From contig NC_015385.1 in assembly GCF_000195275.1 (NCBI RefSeq), positions 868,001 to 932,000 on the forward strand: a stretch of DNA of 64,000 nucleotides. Direction: 5' to 3'. Source of the stretch: Treponema succinifaciens DSM 2489 (GTDB taxonomy: Bacteria; Spirochaetota; Spirochaetia; Treponematales; Treponemataceae). The first letter of the stretch is position 1. Each line of letters starts with the position of its first letter. Position numbers and translations under genes: made by a program. The notes under the pieces are model-generated. The model did not search any database. It was not told where the DNA came from and saw nothing but the letters and a program-made list of their open reading frames with translations. This document shows positions 51,068 through 58,526 of this stretch, in pieces.

Positions 51068-52147
51068 TTATTTTATGAGTCCGTCAGCGGAAGCTGCGAC
51101 TTTGATTCCGCCTGATTTTATGAGGGCAAGAACCTCGTCGGCCTTTTTCTGTGCATCCGCGGAAAGGTTCGGATTCTTCACAGGAATTCCGATTCCGTCG
51201 TTCGCAGCGGAAAGCTCAAGCTCCTGTCCGCCCGGGAATTTTCCTGCAAGCTGCGCCTCGATCATGTCGTAGGACGCGCGGTCAAGGAATTTCTGTGCGG
51301 AAGTGAGAACCGCGCTCTTTCCCTTTGCGTAGATTCCGTCGTTGTACTGGTCAACGTCAACTCCGACCATCCACACATCCTTTCCGGTTGAGCGGCGTGT
51401 CTTTGCCTCGTTGATGACTCCGACTCCCACACCGCCTGCAGCCGCGAACACAACCTTCACGCCCTTGTCGTACATTGAGGCCGCAAGCTGCTGTCCCGCA
51501 GCGACATCAGAGAAAGTTCCCTGATAGACAACGTTCTCCGCGTCAATCGAAATCTTTGTTCCGTAGTTGGCGTTCGCATAGGCGATTCCCTGCTGCCATC
51601 CCCAGTTGAATTTCTGAACCGCAGGAATCTCCATTCCGCCGATGAATCCGAATTTTCCTTCCTTAATCTGAACCGCCGCGGCAACTCCTGCCACAAATCC
51701 CGACTCCTGCTCAAGCCATGAGACGGCGACAGTGTTCTTCGCAGTCTCGAAAGTGCTGTAGTCGGCAGTGTGAGGTTTTCCGTCAAGAAGAACAAAAAGA
51801 ACGTTCGGATATTTTTTCTGAGCGGCATAAACGGCCGTCTCGAATTTGAATCCCGGACAGATAATCATCTGATAGCCGGCATCCGCAAGGTTTCCGATTT
51901 CCTTGAGATAGTCCGCCTCGGTTGTTCCGGCAGGCTTGAGGTACTTTGTCTTTATGCCCATGTCCTTCTGGGCGCGGAGAATTCCTTCCCAAGTTCCCTG
52001 ATTGAAGGACTTGTCATCGATTGTTCCGGAGTCCGTAACCATTCCGACCCTGAGATTCGACTTCTTGGAATCCTTCTTCTTTCCGGCGGCAAACGCTGAT
52101 GTGGCGATAAGCAGAACACTCACCGCGATTGTAAGAATCTTTTTCAT
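51068..52147 (-). CDS. BMP-family purine-nucleoside-binding protein (TmpC/PnrA-like)
   Basis: 359 residues from the ATG at 52147, with GGAGG 5 nt upstream. Periplasmic ligand-binding protein for the adjoining importer. BMP-family motifs: VGMVTDSGTIDDKSFNQGTWEG, VAVSWLEQESGFVAGVAAAV and KFGFIGGMEIPAVQKFNWGWQQG (split). The signal peptide (MKKILTIAVSVLLIATSAFA) ends AFAAGKKK without a lipobox cysteine, unlike the T. pallidum lipoprotein TmpC/PnrA, so this protein may be free in the periplasm. Confidence 0.92.
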   Translation of the reverse strand: MKKILTIAVSVLLIATSAFAAGKKKDSKKSNLRVGMVTDSGTIDDKSFNQGTWEGILRAQKDMGIKTKYLKPAGTTEADYLKEIGNLADAGYQMIICPGFKFETAVYAAQKKYPNVLFVLLDGKPHTADYSTFETAKNTVAVSWLEQESGFVAGVAAAVQIKEGKFGFIGGMEIPAVQKFNWGWQQGIAYANANYGTKISIDAENVVYQGTFSDVAAGQQLAASMYDKGVKVVFAAAGGVGVGVINEAKTRRSTGKDVWMVGVDVDQYNDGIYAKGKSAVLTSAQKFLDRASYDMIEAQLAGKFPGGQELELSAANDGIGIPVKNPNLSADAQKKADEVLALIKSGGIKVAASADGLIK

Positions 52148-52151
52148 TTTT

Positions 52152-52325
52152 CCTCCAAAAAAAGTCAATGAGAAAATTTCAATTTTCGATTTGACTTTTT
52201 AAGCATATTCGCAATGAAATGAGAATATGCAGTTAAATTCAAGAAGTTTGCAACGCAAACTTGTGAATAAAAACTTTGACGCCATTTCAGGCAAAGTTTT
52301 TATTGCACCCTCCAAAAAAAGTCAA
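52152..52325. repeat. 17-bp direct repeats flanking a three-hairpin segment in the bmp leader
   Basis: CCTCCAAAAAAAGTCAA occurs at 52152-52168 (it includes the gene's own ribosome site on the minus strand) and again at 52309-52325. Between them lie hairpins at 52203-52230 (GCATATTC/GAATATGC), 52244-52262 (AAGTTTGCAACGCAAACTT) and 52266-52304 (AATAAAAACTTTG and its inverse). The layout looks like a small inserted element with target duplication, or a structured 5' leader. Confidence 0.6.
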
Positions 52326-52330
52326 CTTGA

Positions 52331-52655
52331 CTTTTCTGCAACAAATTGAACCCGCAATGCAGGCTCCTCGATAAATGCTACAATTCACACCGCTCTGTTG
52401 TCAAGAAAAAACAGCGGACATGATTTTTGCAGAAGCATGATTCCGGCTGAAAAAGAAAATCGGAAAAAATTACAAAGCGGCGAAATTCCCGGAAATCCTC
52501 TCCTCCTCGTTTTTCATAAGCGAGCAGAATTCCTGCAAGTTTTCTGCGTTCCGGGGAATTTTTACGCCAATCACATCGAGAGTTCCAGTGTCGTTCGCAA
52601 GGTTTGTCCTGCCCAAAGTGAACTTGGACTTTTTTAGGAAAGCTTATAAGGTGGT
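52331..52655. other. Intergenic stretch without a convincing gene
   Basis: About 325 bp between the structured leader of the binding-protein gene and the end of the IS3-type remnant. No ribosome-bound frame with coding character was found; the frames that stay open are arginine/cysteine-rich and unlike neighbouring genes. Confidence 0.4.
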
Positions 52656-53381
52656 TTAAGCCTGCTGCTGTTGCAGCCAATAAGCTTTTCTGTTGATATC
52701 TGCAGTATGAAGTTTTTCTCTTCGTTCTGCAAGCCTTGATTCTTTTCTGCCTTCAAAATAATCCGCTGGAGTCAGATAAAGAAGTGCGCTGTGAAGACGC
52801 CCGTTGTTGTAAAAATCAATCCACTGTGCCATCTTTTCTTTTGCATCTTCATAACTGAAGTATGGAGTCTTACGGACATGTTCAGTTTTCAGCGTTGAAT
52901 GAAATCTTTCCAATTTGCCGTTGCTCTGCGGATGACAGACTCTCGCTGCCGTTTCGTAAAGTTCCAGCAGAGAAACCAAAGATTTGAAGTCTTTTGAAAT
53001 GAACTGCTTTCCGTTGTCGTGGATGATTCGTGCTTTTGCTTCCGGATACTTTTCCTTTACTCTTGCAACCAGAAGCTCAATGTTTATTCCCTCCATGTTT
53101 TCGCATAATGCCCAGTCCGGAATTTTTCGGCTGTAGCCGTCCATTATGCTGATAAAATAATAAAACACACCAGGAACCTTGATGTATGAAATATCTGTAT
53201 GCCACTGCTCATGCGGAGCCTCGGGCTGGTCAAAGCCTTTTTTCTTTGCTTCTCCTTCATTCTTAGCCCATTTATGGACCAAATCGTACTCTTTCATGAT
53301 GTTGTAGACGCTTGCAGGGCGGACAAAGGCTACATTTTTTACATAACCACTTGACACCCCCCCCCCGATGTAAAATGCCAC
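52656..53381 (-). pseudogene. IS3-family transposase (OrfB) remnant
   Basis: 241 residues ending in a normal C-terminus. The integrase core is present: D in WHTDISYIKVPG, D in IIHDNGKQF, E in NGKLERFHSTLK, so all three DDE residues survive. The N-terminal third of OrfB is missing; homology starts only near VRPASVYNIMKEYDLVHKW and the preceding residues (IGGGVSS) come from the C10 tract on the opposite strand. No OrfA is present. Not functional on its own as it stands. Confidence 0.85.
53351..53376 (+). promoter_or_regulatory. Promoter with C10 tract between -35 and -10 (candidate phase-variable)
   Basis: TTGACA (53351-53356), then ten C (53357-53366), GATG, and TAAAAT (53371-53376). The spacer is 14 nt in this sequence; slipping by three C would give the ideal 17 nt. 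A lipoprotein gene starts 35 bp further on after AAGGAGG. Confidence 0.72.
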
Positions 53382-53410
53382 ATATTTTATTTTTTACAAG
53401 GAGGCTTTTT

Positions 53411-54328
53411 ATGAAAGCTTTAAAAAAAATTTGCACAGCGCTTATGCTTCTTGCATTTGCGTTCGTATTCGCATCATGCTCTAATGGCAGTGATTCAGAC
53501 GATGATGATAGCAGCACAAATGGCAAACCATCTTCTGATAGCAGCACAAATGGTTTGCTACCTTCTGTAGGAGAAAATGTTCTTGCCGGAAACTCTTATC
53601 GGTATTCACAGACAGATGACAAAAAGACTAAGACAATTACTTATGTCTTTAAAGACGGCACTGTTACAGAAACAGAAGTTAAGCAGCCAACAGGAGAATC
53701 ACCAAAAACAGAAATAACAGAATACAAATACACTTGCAATGCAAATACCGGGCTTCTTTATTTGAACATTGTTTCTTGGACTGTCGATGGCGAAAAAATG
53801 ACTTCAATGGATGATGTGTACAAATATTTTGCAAAAGATAACGGCTGCACTGTTGCAGAAGCAAAAGAACAGTTAGGCGATGAGAATATATTTGCAGAAA
53901 ATATTTCTAAGTGCTATTTCGTAAAGGATGATGGCAATATTCTTTTGGGCGACTACTTTGGCGATGACAAAGATGTTGAAGGTTCTGAATTCGTTTATGC
54001 GGAAAATGCTGCACTTAGAGCAGATTTTGATGATGGAAAAATAGAACTAAATGTTGGCAAAAGAAATTACTGGGAAATAGAACTAGATGCAAAAGAAAAA
54101 ACTTTCTCTGGTGACGAAATTAATGGTTCATACACTGTAAAAACGGCAACAAAAACTTTGAAGGAATTAAATGGTGATTATAATAAACAAAACGAAGAAA
54201 ATGGATACATCACAATTAATTTCGCAAACCTTCCTGCCACACTGAAATCAGAGCCTTACAATATGAAAACAGGCACAGAGTACAAATTCATTTTTGACCC
54301 TGACTGCGATGAATATAAAAAACTGTAA
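53411..54328 (+). CDS. Putative surface lipoprotein
   Basis: 305 residues from the ATG at 53411, which follows AAGGAGG; an open frame from 53312 extends into the promoter and was rejected. Signal peptide with lipobox AFVFASC (Cys at about residue 19), then an acidic serine-rich linker with a repeated SSTNG/DSSTNG motif. The remainder has a repetitive, strand-rich pattern (YRYSQTDDKKTKTITYVFKDG). No family recognised. The homopolymeric promoter spacer suggests on/off surface expression. Confidence 0.8.
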   Translation: MKALKKICTALMLLAFAFVFASCSNGSDSDDDDSSTNGKPSSDSSTNGLLPSVGENVLAGNSYRYSQTDDKKTKTITYVFKDGTVTETEVKQPTGESPKTEITEYKYTCNANTGLLYLNIVSWTVDGEKMTSMDDVYKYFAKDNGCTVAEAKEQLGDENIFAENISKCYFVKDDGNILLGDYFGDDKDVEGSEFVYAENAALRADFDDGKIELNVGKRNYWEIELDAKEKTFSGDEINGSYTVKTATKTLKELNGDYNKQNEENGYITINFANLPATLKSEPYNMKTGTEYKFIFDPDCDEYKKL

Positions 54329-54365
54329 GGTTAAAAAAATAGCATTTTATAGTTGCTAAAAGACA

Positions 54366-54390
54366 GGCTGTCCAAACGGGCAGCCTTTTT
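54366..54390 (+). terminator. Terminator of the lipoprotein gene
   Basis: GGCTGTCC pairs with GGGCAGCC (one wobble), followed by six T. The sequence is close to the hairpin at the left end of the IS1182-type element at 45629, so it may derive from an IS end. Confidence 0.75.
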
Positions 54391-54414
54391 TAGTCTCGTT
54401 GTCAATCTGTCAAT

Positions 54415-54522
54415 TTGTCATTGTCGGACTTGATAAGACAATCTAAAAATGATTGCAATATACGCATTTAGATTTTCGGGTCAAGGCCGACAATGACAGA
54501 AAAGATACTTATTAGACATCCC
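54415..54522. repeat. Repeat family B/C composite element
   Basis: TGTCATTGTCGGACTTGA on the left pairs with TCAAGGCCGACAATGACA on the right (one mismatch), enclosing an AT-rich hairpin (TCTAAA...TTTAGA). The right end continues into AGATACTTATTAGACATCCC, matching the family B end at 28839. The left family B end has been lost. Confidence 0.65.
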
Positions 54523-54569
54523 CTGGAAAATTCATCTTGCCGTTATCCAGCTTGGCTGTATAATCTATA

Positions 54570-54646
54570 GGAAAAATGTGATATAATCACTTTATTTATA
54601 TGGAAAAATGTGATTTTTGAGATAATTATTGTTGGAATTTTGTGAT
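54570..54646 (+). promoter_or_regulatory. Operator set 1: three 13-bp direct repeats at 32-bp spacing
   Basis: GGAAAAATGTGAT at 54570 and 54602, and GGAATTTTGTGAT at 54634, exactly 32 bp apart. The third overlaps a -35 (TTGGAA, 54632-54637) spaced 17 nt from a -10 (TATTCT, 54655-54660). The gene behind it is decayed, with a DUF4143 C-terminal remnant at its end. Confidence 0.72.
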
Positions 54647-54805
54647 TAATCTTATATTCTGTGAATTAGGAATGATATAAAAGATAGGAATTGCAATCTG
54701 TACGCTGCTTGAAAATCAGGCTGCAAGGTGGGCAACGCGCTGTTTTATACTTGCAGCTTAATCGAATTTATTGGCCGCAGACAAAAATAAAAGAGAGCAT
54801 ATATT

Positions 54806-54976
54806 GTAAATACATTGGGCAAGAGTGTTGTGAAAAGAATATATACCCATTCAGATGTTCTGCATTGCGAGCTGATAGACAGCGTCGCGGAAGAATTTAT
54901 AAAGCTGATTCTGACGCCGGGCGACTACAACGGAATAGCCAGAATGAACGCATTGGATTGGCTGATGGGGGATTAA
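54806..54976 (+). pseudogene. Short coding remnant, unassigned
   Basis: An open frame after an in-frame stop reads VNTLGKSVVKRIYTHSDVL, then ELIDSVAEEFIKLILTPGDYN and NALDWLMGD before a stop. It has coding character but no ribosome site; GTG at 54830 is the only plausible start. Not recognised. Confidence 0.35.
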
Positions 54977-55119
54977 ATTTTTAAGAGAGGCAGTGGCGGG
55001 CGGCAAGGCAAAAACGGTCTACTCGGCTGACTATTTTAGGATTGTTTACTCTGATATACAATTTTTGATGATTTTTGTTTATTGGACTATACAATTTAAT
55101 TTTATGATGTATAATATTG

Positions 55120-55295
55120 ATTATTTTAAGCGTGATGACAGCTCCAGTGAGGTTGAGCTTTTGATTGAAAAAGAATGTTCTGTTGTGCCGGTTGAAGTAA
55201 AGGCTAAAAAAGGCGGCACTTCATCTTTGGATTCCCTTCTTAAAAAAGATGAAATAAAATATGGCTACAAGATAGTAAACGGCAATGTAGAATAA
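55120..55295 (+). pseudogene. C-terminal remnant of a second DUF4143 ATPase
   Basis: Reads IDYFKRDDSSSEVELLIEKE, VPVEVKAKKGGTSSLDSLL and EIKYGYKIVNGNVE, the end of the nuclease-like domain of DUF4143 proteins (D-x-E-x-K core). A frame open from 54993 adds unrelated residues. It is far behind operator set 1, suggesting a deleted ATPase gene between them. Confidence 0.78.
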
Positions 55296-55389
55296 CCAGA
55301 AACCATCAAAAACTTGGTTTTTAATTTAAAACGGTGCAAAGTTCTATTTTGTACCGTTTTTTTCTTGTCCGGCCAGTATAGTAAAAAAA

Positions 55390-56586
55390 TCAGTACATAA
55401 AGCCCAGCAGCCAGATAGGAATCCGCCTGTCAGTGCCGAATTCTATGTCGTCGGCGATAATGTATGAGTCTGGAATTTCTTGAATTTGTTTGCGCTTTTT
55501 GTTCTTTCCGCCTACTTCAAAAGTGTATTTTGAGTCTACAAAGAAATCGCTTTCCTCTGAAAAATCAACTTTATGGGAATGTAAGAGCTGGTTTAGAACA
55601 AAAGTTTCCCGGCGGCTACCTGTATTGGCGTTTTCTCCGTTAAAAAGTTCTATAAGATTTGTGTTTTCCATGAGAATCTTTTCGGGTTTTTCAAGGACGC
55701 TTAATCCGCGTGATTTTTTATAAAGCTGATTTATAAGTTTTGCATCTTCCAGATATTTTAAATATATGAGCAAGGTCTGCCTTGAGATTCCAATTTTTGC
55801 GGCAAGCTGTGTTATGTTTGGAATGAACGGGGCTGATTCTCCTATGACAGCCAAAAGTTTCTTTATCCTCGGAATATAGGCGATTTCCAGACCGCGGAGC
55901 ATGGGAAGCTCAACTTCAAGAATCATGTTCAGTGTCTCATTCAGGCGGTTAAAATAATCGTCTTTTCCTTCCAAAAAATACGGATAATATCCAAATGACA
56001 GATAATCGTCAAAGAATTCAAACGGCTTGATTTTTGATGCGATTTCTGCGGAAATCTGCTCGTTGTTCTTTAATATTTCTTCGAGTGTAAAAATTGGAAA
56101 ATCATGTGCTTTTATCAGCGAAAGGTACTCGCGGAAAGAAAGCCCGGTCAGCTCATAAACTAAAGTTCTTCGGCTTAAATCCGCTCTGCCGTTCAGAATT
56201 TCAAGCAGGGAAGAACCAGTGAAGGCGATATGAAGCTCTGGGAAATCATCATAAAGATTTTTGATTTCTTTTGACCAGTTTTCGTATTTATGCACTTCGT
56301 CAATGAAAAGGTGTGTGCCGCCACGACTTGCAAATTTTTCTGCAAGTTCAACAAGTGTATTGTTTGAAAAATAAACGTTGTCAAGGTTTACGTAAAGAAC
56401 TTTGTTCAGATTATTGGAGAAAGTTTTTTTTATGTGCTGCAGGAATAGCGTTGTTTTTCCGGTTCCTCTTGAGCCTCTCACGCTTATAAGCCGCGCATTC
56501 CAGTTTATTTTTCTTTCCAGTTCGCGCTCAAAGACCGGAAGTGGACCGGTCATTTTTTTTCTGAAAAGTTCTATCAGTTTTTCCAT
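55390..56586 (-). CDS. DUF4143-type AAA ATPase (paralogue 1)
   Basis: 398 residues. Walker A VRGSRGTGKTTLFL (about 34-47), Walker B THLFIDEVHKYENW and sensor IAFTGSSLLEI. A winged-helix-like region follows (IGISRQTLLIYLKYLEDAKL), then a C-terminal DUF4143/nuclease-like domain with FEVGGKNKKRKQI. The usual D-x-E-x-K core is replaced by VDSKYTFEVGGKNK, close to but not canonical. Expressed from TTAACA-17-TAAAAT, with the ATG 6 nt after the -10. Function unknown; operator set 2 lies over the -35. Confidence 0.88.
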   Translation of the reverse strand: MEKLIELFRKKMTGPLPVFERELERKINWNARLISVRGSRGTGKTTLFLQHIKKTFSNNLNKVLYVNLDNVYFSNNTLVELAEKFASRGGTHLFIDEVHKYENWSKEIKNLYDDFPELHIAFTGSSLLEILNGRADLSRRTLVYELTGLSFREYLSLIKAHDFPIFTLEEILKNNEQISAEIASKIKPFEFFDDYLSFGYYPYFLEGKDDYFNRLNETLNMILEVELPMLRGLEIAYIPRIKKLLAVIGESAPFIPNITQLAAKIGISRQTLLIYLKYLEDAKLINQLYKKSRGLSVLEKPEKILMENTNLIELFNGENANTGSRRETFVLNQLLHSHKVDFSEESDFFVDSKYTFEVGGKNKKRKQIQEIPDSYIIADDIEFGTDRRIPIWLLGFMY

Positions 56587-56592
56587 AACCTG

Positions 56593-56666
56593 ATTTTATA
56601 GTATATTGTTCAAGTTGTTAAGTGGTCTTAACAGTTTATGGTCAATTTTGTTAAACGGACTTAACA
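56593..56666 (-). promoter_or_regulatory. Operator set 2: two 18-bp palindromes at 33-bp spacing over the ATPase promoter
   Basis: TGTTAAGTGGTCTTAACA (56616-56633, perfect 7-bp arms) and TGTTAAACGGACTTAACA (56649-56666). The minus-strand promoter is TTAACA (56616-56621), a 17-nt spacer and TAAAAT (56593-56598), so the first palindrome covers the -35. Confidence 0.78.
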
Positions 56667-56824
56667 AAATTGATTGAAAACTCATTTATTATATAGAAAG
56701 AAATGCTAAGCACGGCAATCTTGCTAGAGGATTATCAACCGAGTTTCTTTCAGAAACATCGCAGGGGCAAGCCCTATAATGACACTAAAATTTAAAAGTC
56801 GAAATTGAACCTTATAGAAAAATA

Positions 56825-56910
56825 TTCATGTTTTGTGCATATCATAGATGAATTTTTCTTCATATTTTGTGTGTATAGCGTTTGAATTTTGTTCATATTT
56901 TGTGTATTCT
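56825..56910 (+). promoter_or_regulatory. Operator set 3: three 13-bp direct repeats at 33-34-bp spacing in the ATPase promoter
   Basis: TTCATGTTTTGTG (56825), TTCATATTTTGTG (56859) and TTCATATTTTGTG (56892). The promoter is TTGAAT (56882-56887), a 17-nt spacer and TATTCT (56905-56910), with ATG 6 nt later. The third repeat fills the spacer. Confidence 0.78.
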
Positions 56911-56916
56911 GTGGGC

Positions 56917-58305
56917 ATGGAAAATGCAATCAGGCGGAAGATACTGGATTTTCTGGCAAAATGGAGAAGCTCGGAAAATCATTTGCCTTTGATTATCCGC
57001 GGGGCAAGGCAGATTGGCAAGACTTACTCAGTCCGGCAGTTTGGAAAAAACTATAAATCTTTTGTGGAAATCAATTTTGTTGACAGCCCTGAATACAAAG
57101 ATATTTTTTTGCGGGGCTATTCGACTGATGAGGTTATAAAACGCATTTCTTTTCATAATCCAAAGTTTAAGTTTATCCCTAAAGAAACCCTTATTTTTTT
57201 TGACGAGCTGCAGGAGTATCCAGACTGCTCCACGAGCCTTAAATTTTTTGCCGAGGACGGACGCTTTGATGTTATTTGCTCAGGCTCAATGATGGGACTT
57301 AATTACAGGCAGATTTCTTCAAACAGTGTGGGCTATAAACTTGACTACCAAATGTACTCGCTTGATTTTGAGGAATATCTTTGGGCAAAAGGCTATGGCG
57401 AAAGTTTTACAGAAGAGCTGTATTCCCACTTAAAGAATCTTGAGCCTTTTTCTAAAGAAGAATTGAATCTTCTGAATGACTATTTTTTGGAATATGCTGT
57501 TATCGGCGGAATGCCGGCCGTTGTAAAACGTTTTTTGATTGATGGAAACTACTCAAATATACTTCCTCTTCAAAGTCAGCTTGTGCGTGATTACGAGGAG
57601 GACATCACGAAATATGCAGACGGACTTGATAAGACGAAAATCAAAAATATTTACAGAAATATTCCGGTGTTTCTAGCGCAGGAAAACAAAAAGTTCCAGA
57701 TTACAAAAGTGGCAAAAAACGCAAGGTCGCGGTATTATGTCGGCTGTGCAGAATGGTTAAGAGATGCCGGTGTTGTGAACCTTTGCTTCTGCCTTAACAA
57801 TGTATGCCTGCCTTTAAAAGGAAACTACGATGAGGCAAAATATAAGATTTATTATCATGATACAGGACTTTTAATGGCGAATCTTGATGAGGAGTCTTCT
57901 GAGGACTTACGGAAAAACAAGAATTTGGGGATTTTTAAAGGTGCAATTTATGAAAATCTAGTTGGGCAGATGCTAAAAACGGCAGGTTTTGACTTATATT
58001 ATTATAAAAAAGAAAATGCCCAGCTTGAGATGGACTTTTTTGTGCGCACAACGGAATCTTTGGTTCCTGTTGAAGTAAAGGCAAAAGACGGAGCGACAGT
58101 ATCGCTTAACAATCTTATAAAATATCCGTCATACAAAGATGTGCGCTTTGGAATAAAGTTTTGCAATAAAAACATAGGATTTAACGGGCGTTTTTACACA
58201 ATTCCGTATTTCTGCGCTTTTTTGCTAAAGCGATTCCTGCGTGAAGATTTTGTGGTTGCAACAAACAGGGAAAAGCCAGACGGCTTGAAGAAAGATGAGG
58301 TTTAA
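56917..58305 (+). CDS. DUF4143-type AAA ATPase (paralogue 2)
   Basis: 462 residues from the ATG at 56917; an open frame from 56848 runs through the promoter repeats and was rejected. Walker A LIIRGARQIGKTYSVRQFG (about 26-44), Walker B LIFFDELQEYP, sensor FDVICSGSMMGL. The C-terminal nuclease-like core is intact: AQLEMDFFVRTTESLVPVEVKAKDG. The gene is translated from a probable leaderless mRNA. It ends two bases before a decapitated FGE-domain fragment. Confidence 0.9.
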   Translation: MENAIRRKILDFLAKWRSSENHLPLIIRGARQIGKTYSVRQFGKNYKSFVEINFVDSPEYKDIFLRGYSTDEVIKRISFHNPKFKFIPKETLIFFDELQEYPDCSTSLKFFAEDGRFDVICSGSMMGLNYRQISSNSVGYKLDYQMYSLDFEEYLWAKGYGESFTEELYSHLKNLEPFSKEELNLLNDYFLEYAVIGGMPAVVKRFLIDGNYSNILPLQSQLVRDYEEDITKYADGLDKTKIKNIYRNIPVFLAQENKKFQITKVAKNARSRYYVGCAEWLRDAGVVNLCFCLNNVCLPLKGNYDEAKYKIYYHDTGLLMANLDEESSEDLRKNKNLGIFKGAIYENLVGQMLKTAGFDLYYYKKENAQLEMDFFVRTTESLVPVEVKAKDGATVSLNNLIKYPSYKDVRFGIKFCNKNIGFNGRFYTIPYFCAFLLKRFLREDFVVATNREKPDGLKKDEV

Positions 58306-58307
58306 GA

Positions 58308-58424
58308 GGGGGCGGCTGGAGCTTTGATTCCAATCGTTGCACGGTGGACCACAAGGACTACAACTATGCTGGCTATAAATCTGTGTTTTTAGGCTTCCGC
58401 GTTGTGCGCAATGCAGATGAGTAA
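58308..58424 (+). pseudogene. C-terminal fragment of an FGE-sulfatase-type (SUMF1) protein
   Basis: Reads GGGWSFDSNRCTVDHKDYN, then AGYKSVFLGFRVVRNADE and a stop. GFRVVR is the hallmark C-terminus of formylglycine-generating-enzyme-fold proteins. All of the rest is gone; the fragment starts at the ATPase stop codon, so the ATPase or a recombination removed the gene's body. Confidence 0.8.
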
Positions 58425-58526
58425 GCTTATGAATTCCTGTGTTAAGCATGGGAATGAAAAGAAAACAGCATAAAACACTGCGGTGTTTTTAATAGATTCA
58501 ATTTCATTTTAACGAGGAGTAGAAAA

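Noticed and set aside
52378-52680. 100-residue open frame on the minus strand
   Set aside because: Arg/Cys-rich composition, no ribosome site, overlaps the end of the IS3 remnant; no coding character.
56825-56904. Small CRISPR-like array (repeats at 32-34 bp) at the ATPase promoters
   Set aside because: Only 2-3 copies of 13-21 bp, no cas genes, and they sit on promoter elements; operator repeats fit better.
58225-58449. Cysteine-rich minus-strand frame near the FGE fragment
   Set aside because: Overlaps the ATPase 3' end and the plus-strand FGE remnant, which reads as true coding sequence.
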